Below, one piece after another: positions 13,472 through 22,628 of a stretch of DNA of 64,000 bases. Under the pieces are notes generated by a model, which was not told where the DNA came from, ran no database searches, and was given only the letters and a program-made list of their open reading frames with translations. This DNA comes from Sphaeramia orbicularis (lineage: Eukaryota; Chordata; Actinopteri; Kurtiformes; Apogonidae): contig NC_043959.1 in NCBI RefSeq assembly GCF_902148855.1, positions 33,986,026 to 34,050,025 of the forward strand. The letters are read 5' to 3'. The translations under genes were made by a program, and so were the position numbers. Position 1 is the first letter of the stretch; every line of letters begins with the position of its first letter.

Positions 13472-14393
13472 GATGTGTACATGTTAATTAATTTGTTTTT
13501 TTTGTTTTTTTTTGCTTTATAGTTAGTTACAGATCTGAATAAACTATTCTGCAATTAAACTTTTATCAGTTTTTAATTACTTTGCATAACATCCAAATTT
13601 CCGAGATGTTCGACAATAGCATTTGAAGATAATTTAGTTGTACTTTCTACTCCATCAGTTTAATAGATAATGACAGTGCAGTGGTGTGTTGATGTGTGTT
13701 TGAGTGTGTCCATGTACTGTATCTGGGGAGTACACAGTACATATGTGTTGTAATGTGTATTCATGTGACTAAAAATGCCAGAATGTCATGTGTGTTATGC
13801 ATTTACTTGAGTTTGAGCGAGTTGCCGAGTGTGTATGTGTAACACCAACAATAACAAACAGTGAGTCAAATTGTCGCCAGAGGCATTAATCGAGGCATCA
13901 ATTAAAGGAGTTAACGAGTTTGTTAAATGAGATGAAAACTCTGTTTGTGTTTCTGACGTCAGACTCACCAGTCTGGGCTGTTCGTATCAGAATAAGGTCA
14001 AAACCATTTTATGTTCATACGCACATTCTTAAAGTCTTTCTCTGTCATATTTTAATTGTGTCCCTTGTCTTATTTTCAGAGGTCAACATCCTTAGCAACA
14101 CAGTATACATAGCTTATTTATGTGAAGTATGACGTGGCATATTAACGGACAGCCACTCTTGAATCAATTTAATGTGACTTTTAACATTAAGGGGCAAACA
14201 GTAGACACTCCAATAACATAAAGCACTTAAAAGACTCTTCCATACTGTGATTGCAGGTATAATGAAGGACACTGTGACCTCTGATTTAATGGTGGACAAG
14301 TGCTCACCTAAGAGCTTAAGGGAATCAGCCACTTGCACCCAAACTACATACTTACATACATCATATTTACACATATGTTTGTAACATATTACC

Positions 14394-15332
14394 TTTCTTA
14401 ACTGATTTATCACCATTTTTTCATATTATCCTCTGTGCTTTGCATTTTTTTTAGTGTAAATCATGTATTTCCTATATTTAATCCACAAATCATGCAGATG
14501 TTCATGAAAACTTAAATTCAAAGTTGATTATACACTGCAAAAATTAAAACCTTACCAGGTGTATTTTTCTCATTTCTAGTCAAAATATCTCATCACACTT
14601 AAAATAAGACATAATCACCTAAAGAGTAATTTGTAATTGAGATATAAGAACTTATTTTTAGACAATAGATCTTGAAAATCTTATTTCAAGAAATCTTACC
14701 AAGATAACCACTGGCAGAATTTTTTGCTCGAATTAAGCAAAAAAAATCTTGAATTAAGCAAAAAAAACAAAACAAAAAAAAAATCTGCCAATGGAACAAG
14801 TGAAATTCATCCTGATAAGATTTCTTTAAAAATTTTTTCAAGATCTATTGTCTAAAAATAAGTTCTTATATCTCACCGAAAAGTTACTCTTTAGATGATT
14901 ATGTCTTATTTTAAGTGTGATGAGATACTTTGACTAGAAATGAGAAAAATACACTTGGTAAGATTTGGATTTTTGCAGTGTATCAAAACAGAATCAGAAT
15001 CAGTGTTGATTATATCAAAACAGAGAAAAATGAAGAAAAAGTTACTTCTTCACCAAAGATGTTGCTAAATGAGTGTAAAAACAAGTGTGTCCATCCACTG
15101 TCATTGATCCAACTCCATGGGTTTAATTGGTGAATCAATGTTGTAGAAGATGACGGTGTTTCTATGTTCACTACAAACCCTCTGAACATCCAAATGGGTC
15201 ATATCTGATGACCATGAAAAGATGATAAACTGGATTTTATACCAATTATTTACATATATTGATAGGATTAGTGGATTAACAGTTATTAAAAAAATTGTAT
15301 CTGTAGATGGTTTGTGGGTCTCTATGGGTTAA
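14394..15332 (+). mobile_element. TTAA-family A element, copy 2, interrupted by a palindromic element
   Basis: The family marks (GATTTATCACCATTTT near 14405, AATCAATGTTGTAGAAGATG near 15133, GGGTCTCTATGGGTTAA at the end) frame a foreign 445-bp insert at 14532-14981. The left terminal repeat cannot be recognised, so the left limit is approximate. Confidence 0.65.
14532..14981. mobile_element. Foldback MITE inserted into family A copy 2
   Basis: The ends are ACACTGCAAAAA and TTTTTGCAGTGT. The two arms, about 190 bp each (14532-14725 and 14785-14981), are nearly complementary over their whole length, for example GTCTAAAAATAAGTTCTTAT against ATAAGAACTTATTTTTAGAC. A short A-rich loop lies between. 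The insertion flanks suggest a TA or TAT duplication, so a Tc1/mariner-type origin is possible. Confidence 0.7.
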
Positions 15333-15717
15333 TGACTTCCTCTATGGATTAACAAACTTAGCAGTGCTTACTAATGACTATTTATGCACTTAAAAATGTT
15401 GCCATTTGTCTGAATGATATGAGGAAAATGTACAATATGTAAAACCATTGGTCAGTATTGGGATGTCAGTATGAAATATGAGTTTGCATATAGGCTGTAC
15501 AGTTTATGTGTCTTTGTGCTTTACACCAAACACTGATACCAAACTCTGAATTGTAAATAAAGGCTGCAGTTTTTGCTTGATGTGTGTATCATATACATTC
15601 GAATTGAGATGTTTATCATTTAGGACAAATCACCAACATTTTTCATTGTTTAAGTTTCATATAAAATATACAGCACCTATAAACATAATGACTAGCATCA
15701 TTTTTGTGGGATACATA

Positions 15718-16192
15718 TTAACCCTTAAAGACCCACAATTATTTTTTTTTATCATAACTTCCAAATTATTGTTTTGTCTTCCCAAAAGGATTTATCACCA
15801 TCTTCTGCATTTTGTATTTTTCAGTGAAATTCAGGTATTTTCCTGTATTTAATTAACTGATCATATTCATAAAAGTCTATTGTACATTCAAAGGTTATTA
15901 GACAAAAAATTTGGAAAAAGCGACTTATTCAACTAAATATGTTATTAACTTAGCATTGAAGTAAGTGTCTACAACCACTGTCATGGATGTTACTGATGAT
16001 AATGTTTCCACGTTCGCTCTGGAGCCTCTGGACATCCAAAAAGATTATATCTGATGACCATAAAATGTTAAGAAACTGCCTTTTACCTGAAGTTTTTACA
16101 TGCATTGATATGATTAGTGGATAAACAGTTGTCAAACATTGTAGATCAGTAGATGCTTTTGGTTGTCAGTGGATCTTTGGATCTATATAGGT
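15718..16192 (+). mobile_element. TTAA-family A element, copy 3 (diverged)
   Basis: It starts TTAACCCTTAAAGACCCA and keeps GATTTATCACCATCTTCTGC, GGACATCCAAAAAGATTATA and TTGATATGATTAGTGGATAA in family order. The right end (GGATCTTTGGATCTATATAG) has lost its TTAA. It is the most diverged copy of the intron cluster and ends about 90 bp before pnoc exon 2. Confidence 0.65.
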
Positions 16193-16295
16193 CTGCAGAT
16201 TTGTGCAGCTGCATGTTAAATAACCTTTAACGCATGCATCTGTCATTATACTGAAAGTTTTGTGGTTTCTTTGTCGTGCAGCAGACAGTGGGACC

Positions 16296-18739
16296 ATGAA
16301 GACTGCTGTGGCTCTGCTGCTGCTCTGTCTCTGTGATCTTGGACAGAGTGACTGCCAGGCCGACTGCCTGTCCTGCAGCAACATCCTGCCCAAACAGCTC
16401 AGTTTCAACACTATGGTGAGGAGTTGTGCACACACACAGACACACACTCTGCAAAACACATGGGAGCCAGGAGCAGTTTGGCTCCTCTTAACAACAAATG
16501 AGTTCCACTGATTGTTTTATTAATATTTTTTGGGGGGTGGTGGGTGGGGGTCTGTAATATTGACAATATGCTACTTTTGCTATAAATTAATTACACATGA
16601 TCATCGTGGATCATGTGTAAAATTACTGATGTATGATTCATGCATGGGGGTGACTCATCACTAATTCACTGTAGTAATGACAGTGTGTGTGGTATTCTGG
16701 CCCTCCCATCATAAATTTGTTCTGTTTACTTAACCCATAAAGACCCAGGGTTACTTTTGTGTCAGTTCCCAAATGAATTTTTCTCCCAAATTAACTTTTC
16801 TCAAGTGATTTATTATAATATTATCCTGAGTATTTTTGCATTTTTTCAATGAAAATCATGTATTTTCCCATACTGAATTTACTAATCATGTAGATGTTCA
16901 TAAAAGCTCAGATTAAAGTTGATGGTTATTATCTCAGAAACAGAGAAAATTCAAGAAAAAGTGACTTTTTCAGCCAGGATATCATTATCTGAACATAAAA
17001 ACAAGTGTGTCCATTTACTGTCATTGATTCAACTCCATGAGTTTTACTGGTGACTCAATGTTGTAGAAGATGATGGTGTTTCCATGTTCACTATGGAGCC
17101 TCTGAACATCCAATGGGTCATATCTGATGACCATGAAAAGATGACAAATTGTATTTTACACTAATTATTTACATGTATTGATAGGATTAGTGGATCAACA
17201 GGTATTAATTTTAAATCAGTAGATGGTTTAGGTCAACGGTGGATGTTTGGGTCTTTATGGGTTAGAAGATTATGTACAATGCTGCTGTAAGACAAAACAG
17301 TAGAAAAAGAACTGTGATGGAGACCAGTATAGTGGATTGACTTTCATGTCAAAATTCAATAAACACTCACAATACAGAACATCTATTAAGATTTTGACTT
17401 TCTCAGCTTTATAGACAAGGAAATAAGTTAATTTGACAGACAATGTGACTATTGACACAACCATTAATACTGAAACTGGATCACTCTCCATGCACCTAAA
17501 GTGTTAGAACATGTACAGAAACAACTGCTTTGCACCTGTCTTCTTCTGTATAGTCTAATTAATGGCAATAATGATCAATAAAAGCTAAGTTTAGTGCTGG
17601 ATGTGTCACTTTTGATATGAAAAAGTGAAAAACTCATTAGCTGAACGTCACTGGTTGAACATCATTGCCTACTGCGATACCTTCAGTTTTGCATTAATGT
17701 TTTCAGTTTCAGTAGGGATTACTGTGGAAAGGAGAAAAATATAAGAACACTTCCACTCTTTTAATTTGGTGATAATATTAGGTGGAAACTTTCATCTTGT
17801 CCTCACTGGTTCTGACTCAGCATAACATACTCCTTTGACATTTGAGTTTTAATTTGTTGCTGCTAATTGATTCCTGAGGATAGATGTGTATTCCTTATTC
17901 AGTGCTTGGGTCTGTCATTTTTTGTCTTTGGTGAATTTCTTGCACAAAATAAGACATTTAATTTAACATGGTTTAAAAAAAGAATATTTATAAAAATGTG
18001 AGTTGTTTTTTTTTTTGTAAGACTTCACTATTGATTAGAGGTGAATATGAAAATTGGATGCTAAAACTGTGATTTCTCTGCTTCAGAAACTAACTAAGGA
18101 TGACCTTTTTGTCTTCTTCCCTGTTAGGTTTGTGTCATTGAGTGTGAAGGCAGTGTGTCCCCAGCCTACTCCTGGGACTTCTGTCGTAAGGCGTTATTGT
18201 CCTCCATTTCGACCCTTAGCGGCGCCACACGGAAAAGATCTCAGGAGGAGGTGGAATCCCTGTTTCCTGATGAGGAGGATCAGGTGGAAAGAGGCCTGCT
18301 GCTGCCCATGGCTGCGCAGAGGTTTGATCACATGACCCGGGCGCTTGCAGTGGATGATCTGGGTGGCAAAGGCAGCCAGATGAACACGGCCTACAACCCC
18401 CCAAACCCCCTGTCTGTTGAGGATGACTATGAAGAAGAGGCAGGACAAGAAGAGGGTGATGCTGACATGACAACAAGAGGACAAGGTGACATAGGCCTGA
18501 GTGTCTCCAAGAGGTTTGGCGGCTTTGTCAAAGGGAGGCATGGCTACAGGAAGCTGATGTCGCCGGGGAGGTCGTACCAGAAGAGGTATGGAGGTTTCAT
18601 TGGCATCCGGAAGTCAGCCCGCAAGTGGAACAACCAAAAACGTTTTAGTGAATTCCTGAAGCAGTATCTGGGAATGAGCGCTCGGGCCACTGAGTTCAAC
18701 AGCGTGTCAGAGGACCTCACCTCACAGAATGAAGTTTAG
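16296..18739 (+). CDS. pnoc: Prepronociceptin (nociceptin/orphanin FQ precursor)
   Basis: This is a secreted neuropeptide precursor of the opioid family whose product acts on the NOP (ORL1) receptor. Coding exons are 16296-16415 (40 codons, phase 0, donor GTGAGG) and 18128-18739, after acceptor TTAG; together 243 residues. Residues 1-18 form a signal peptide. Six cysteines (20, 24, 27, 42, 46, 59) give the conserved N-terminal fold of opioid precursors. Dibasic KR sites release three peptides: a 22-residue one starting FGGFVKGRHGYRK (170-191), the nociceptin equivalent YGGFIGIRKSARKWNNQ (194-210) and a C-terminal one starting FSEFLKQYLGMS, matching mammalian nociceptin II. The acidic stretch at about 139-150 is typical of the spacer. 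Mammalian nociceptin starts with Phe; here it starts with Tyr. Which teleost paralogue this is cannot be decided. Penk, pdyn and pomc are excluded by the RKSARKxxNQ core. Confidence 0.95.
16591..16620. repeat. Perfect 12-bp hairpin in pnoc intron 2
   Basis: TTACACATGATC (591-602 of this kilobase) and its exact complement GATCATGTGTAA surround a 6-base loop ATCGTG. No terminator or RNA function is implied. Confidence 0.7.
16730..17265 (+). mobile_element. TTAA-family A element, copy 4, in pnoc intron 2
   Basis: It starts TTAACCCATAAAGACCCA and ends GGGTCTTTATGGGTTAG, with the right TTAA changed to TTAG. Its interior matches copy 1 closely (GACTCAATGTTGTAGAAGAT, AACATCCAATGGGTCATATC), in the same orientation. 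It has no coding frame. Confidence 0.8.
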
Positions 18740-19875
18740 CAGAACCCAGCTTTAACTGCCATAAAACAATTTCCTGAAGTATTTCCACTGATTTTGTTTT
18801 GGTTGGTTTAAATCACCAACATGTCAAACTTTAACAAGTGTCCCAAAATGACCAATTGAATTTACAGCGTATTTACCAAAAGTGTAAATTATATGATATT
18901 GGAGCCTTATACGTCCTGAGACTTTTTTTTTTTTTTTTTTAACGGGTTCAATTATGTTGCAAGTCATCATTAAATGACCACCACTCTACAGTATACAGTC
19001 TTTACCAGCGTCATCATTCTAAATTATAGACCTCCTGGGAAAAAATGGAAAAATACCTGTTCTCCACACTCTTTGTCTGATACCTTTTAAGTTTTCCTTA
19101 GCTGTCCAAGCTAACTTTACAAGTTTTCCCTGTTTGAGAATTCCTGGAGTGGTTCTGGCATGGTTTTCAACAAAACAATCGTTTCATTTTATCTTGCAAT
19201 TGGTTAAAGGCAAGAACATTAAAATCTTATCATATGTCTTTCTGTTTATTATATTATACAGTGTTGTTTTTTTTTTTTTTTTGCTAGATTATAGAACAAT
19301 TCTTTAATTCTTACTCTTGAAAGTGTGCAACTTAAATCATTGTCTTTATTATACCACCATCTTGTGGCAAAAACCATTATTTGGTATCAGTTGAAAGCTG
19401 TAGCAGTGTTTTTGCATGTTGTCAAACTATGAAAAGAACGTACTAAGTATTTGCTGTGTGTATGAGTGAAAACATGCAAAAACATGCTTTTACTAGACAA
19501 ACATTTACTAGTAAGGCCTTGATCTTTGTAGTTTACAGACACTGATTTATCACTGTGCCAAAACTCACCAGAGACAGGGCTATGGAAGCAGGTTTACTTA
19601 AAAATCCTACAACCATCCGATGCAAATAAACTTAACATCAACACAAGTGAAAATCACTCAATATCTATGTATATTTACAACTCAGCTATGTGCCAAACTG
19701 TACAAGTGAACATCATCTCTGCCTGGATTTTATGTTCAGATGCCAGATGTATGTATAAAACAGTATGTTCTTTTCGAGCTGTAATGGTGTGAAATGTTTT
19801 TTTCTGTTGCCCACAGTAAAAACCTGTAAATAGCTGAATTTAAACATGTCAATAAAAATAGTTTACTATTTCCTT
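18740..19875 (+). other. pnoc: pnoc 3' UTR with likely polyadenylation signal
   Basis: After the TAG stop (18737-18739) the sequence is A+T-rich without genes. AATAAA at 19851-19856 is the last good signal before the sequence changes character. The 3' UTR would then be about 1.1 kb. The exact cleavage site is inferred. Confidence 0.5.
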
Positions 19876-20424
19876 CGTGACTTGTCATGCAGCAACTGAT
19901 TCTGTGTCTTGAGGTGTTTTGTTCTTATTATGATATTTATTGTGATTCAGGAGTGATGCAAGAGTCACTGGTCAACACTCAAATGAGTTTTAGCAGGAAC
20001 TTTTGTCTGTTGCTCAAAATGAAGTGAAATTTTGCAACAATTTCTCCACCACTCAGGCTATGTACTCAGTTACAGACGGGTCAGAAGGCATCTAGTGCCC
20101 CCTAGTGGTAAGATTTTATAAATGCACCACCACACCACAAATTTATAACAGGTACATATTTCCAACCAGTGCCCCTACCCCCAGTGTTCCCAGTGACAGC
20201 ATCTGAAGTATGTCTGTCTGTCACCACGTGTCTGTTATTATTAGACACAACATGCCCACGTGTCTTTGATATGTGATTAGTTATTATGGTGAGGTTGAAC
20301 AATAAACTAAAGGGAACAGACCAACACAACAGCGGCTTGGAGAGAACCCATCATGTAAATATGATGGTAAATCAGAAGAGTTAGGACATTCAATATTTGA
20401 TAGTGCAAAAGGTTCTCAGAAAAT

Positions 20425-20490
20425 GTGGGCATTGATCACGCTACCTCTGTCGCAAGCAAGCGGTAGAGGGTTCGATCCCCGCATCCTCCA
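20425..20490. pseudogene. Rearranged tRNA-Ala relic: two 3' halves head to head
   Basis: Bases 20455-20490 on the + strand match the anticodon-stem-to-acceptor half of tRNA-Ala, with B box GGGTTCGATCCCC and GCATCCTCCA at the end. Bases 20425-20462 read on the - strand match the same half again (AGAGGTAGCG, GATCAATGCCC). The 5' D-arm half is absent from both. It cannot fold as a normal tRNA, so it is a dead palindromic copy. The intact gene lies 320 bp downstream. Confidence 0.7.
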
Positions 20491-20808
20491 AAAGCAGATT
20501 TCTTCTGTTGAAATCAAATTCGTCATCTTGCAATTCTTCATCTCACTTCCATTAAAGCGTAATACATGCATGTTATTTATTATATTTGGCAGTCAATCTT
20601 GTCTTTTGCCTTTGAATTAATAATGTTTTACTACTTCCCACAATCAAGCGTCATTTTGGAGGAAAAAAACCCATAGTGTTTCCACTGGTCGGTGCTCATT
20701 TCCCTGTCTCTGGAGCTTCAACCGTGAGAAGTATGTATGGAAAAACAATAATACCAATACAAACAATTTGTACTTGAACAGTTTAGTCGGAAACATATGA
20801 TATATCGA

Positions 20809-20881
20809 GGGGGATTAGCTCAAATGGTAGAGCGCTCGCTTAGCATGCGAGAGGTAGCGGGATCGATGCCCGCATCCTCCA
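20809..20881 (+). tRNA. tRNA-Ala(AGC)
   Basis: The 73-nt sequence folds as a standard cloverleaf. The acceptor is GGGGGAT with ATCCTCC (one G-U pair), the D arm GCTC/GAGC, the anticodon stem CTCGC/GCGAG with loop TTAGCAT (anticodon AGC at 20842-20844), the T arm GCGGG/CCCGC, and the discriminator base is A. The internal B box GGATCGATGCC is the form seen in vertebrate tRNA-Ala(AGC). There is no intron, and CCA is not encoded. A TTTT run at 20884-20887 serves as RNA polymerase III terminator. Confidence 0.95.
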
Positions 20882-21416
20882 ATCTTTTCTACTTTATTTG
20901 CAGAATAAGTTTTGGAACGTTCAGTGAACGATTCCAATATTCCGACAGCTGTGTGAATACGCAGTTCGCATCTGTATATTTGGAATGTGTCCACTCGAGC
21001 GGCGAGCGCTTCACCATTTCAGCTAATTCCCCTGTACGACATCATGGTTTACCAATAAAAGAAGACCCTAAAAGTATGACCATTTTGGAAATAAGTTAAC
21101 CCGACATTCATGAAAAACCTTTAAGCATTTCAGTAACTCAATACTCTCACATACACGAAGTAGGAGACGTATAGTAGCTCCTAAAACTGCTCCACTTTAA
21201 CTAATGTTGCAGTTCATGCATCAAGGTGAATCACAACCAATACATAAAGTACTAAACAGTCTGTGAATAATATACAAAGGCTATAAAGTAATGTTAAAAT
21301 ATACAGTGTGCACTGGTAGAGAAACATTGCTTTGGAAATATTTCTCTTGAAAGAATGTATTGAATAACTTTAAAGTTTGTAACCACAAACAATTAAAACT
21401 AAAGAAAATGAAATAT

Positions 21417-21440
21417 TAAATAAATAAATAAATAAATAAA
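21417..21440. repeat. (AAAT)n microsatellite
   Basis: Six AAAT/TAAA units in an otherwise unique-looking stretch between the tRNA and pdpr (20882-21849), where I see no gene. Confidence 0.8.
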
Positions 21441-21844
21441 TAGTTTTGAGGTAATCTCTGTGATTTTCCATACCCTTCCTGTCCAGCAAATAAATAACAC
21501 ATGACAAACATGTCAAATCATCTTATATAAGAGAACACTGCTGTGGACTAAAGTATAAGAATGAATGTAGTGCAGCAGTACAGCAGAAATGTACTTTAAA
21601 GCAACATTTGTGATAGTGAAACTCTGAAAAGGAACCATTTTACTGCACAGTATAGCTACTTGTCACACTTCCATGTTTTGCTGAGAACAGCTACTTATAT
21701 TTTGCTTGAGTAAGGTTCTGTTTGTAGGGGAGTACTTACTTCCACAATTTTACATGTATTTAAGTAAGGGATCTGTATACTTCTTCCATGTCAGTCATTT
21801 AAGAACGTAAGAACGTCAACAACGACGACTTTTATGTGGATAGT

Positions 21845-21988
21845 TTTGACCGGAAGTGCTCATTGTCAATGCTGCTGGCTAACATGTCACAGTGACAACT
21901 GCACCCAAACAAGAGTTTATAAGATATCAGCTAGTTCTCTGTTTACAATTTGCTCTTAATTCTAAAACATCTGACTTGAACTGAATCG
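21845..21988 (+). promoter_or_regulatory. pdpr: Putative pdpr promoter and non-coding exon 1
   Basis: ACCGGAAGTG at 21849-21858 is a consensus ETS/GABP (NRF-2) site, common in TATA-less promoters of nuclear genes for mitochondrial proteins. A strong donor GGTGAGT follows, with the intron starting at 21989. The next acceptor, GCTGCAG ending at 22617, opens the exon carrying the pdpr start codon. The transcription start is inferred to lie just after the ETS site. Confidence 0.5.
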
Positions 21989-22628
21989 GTGAGTTGTATA
22001 CCGTTGTACATAATAAAGACAGAGTCAAAGAACATGTTTTTGAACATGTTTGACATTTAGCTGCTAGGGTAAATAATCCACATTAGCTAGCCTTTCGATA
22101 GCTTAAGCTATATATAACATTAAGCTAGCTACCAGTACAAACAATGCTAACTTTAATTTGGAGACGCTCGATAAACACGAAATATACAACCTCCTCAAGC
22201 TGTTATTTCAAAGCTCGTGTTCCAGTATAATTTAGTTAGGTTACGTATTCGTATGTGTGCTAAAGCTAGGTGTGGAGTGGTAATAACAGCGATCCTTTGA
22301 AGCTAACACTCTGAAATATAAGTGACAGCTGAAGGTCTAACTTATTGTTCACCTTGTTGGAGTCTCAGTCCGCGTATTTCTGTTCAATACTGAATGCTGT
22401 ATTTTATGTTAGTCTGCATTAGTTAGCTAAAAAGAACTCACGAATGTTGGCATTAGACACATAACTAGTTGTCTGTTAATTATGGAAAAACTGCGTCTAT
22501 TGCAACAGTATGAAAGTACAACAGTGGTCTTCTGTTTGACAGTCCTTTCCAGGAGACTTCAACATGTTCTTACATTATTCTGTGTCTGTCTGTTTTCTGA
22601 TATTCGTGTTGCTGCAGAAAACACAGCT

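Larger units (their letters stand above)
1769..16281 (+). other. Presumed pnoc intron 1, repeat-rich, no gene seen
   Basis: No protein-coding exon is evident in these 14.5 kb. The stretch holds a LINE-tail-like relic, a 171-bp tandem duplication, TTAA elements, a hAT element, a Tc1/mariner relic, microsatellites and four copies of one TTAA family, all listed separately. Bases 10860-12950 show no repeat I recognise and may be single-copy regulatory DNA. Confidence 0.45.

Noticed and set aside
18128-18739. Reading the neuropeptide gene as penk or pdyn because of YGGF
   Set aside because: The RKSARKWNNQ core and the FSEFLKQYL peptide are those of nociceptin precursors, and there are no multiple YGGFM or YGGFL units.
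20425-20490. Second functional tRNA-Ala gene
   Set aside because: The D-arm half is missing and the 5' part is an inverted 3' half, so no cloverleaf can form.
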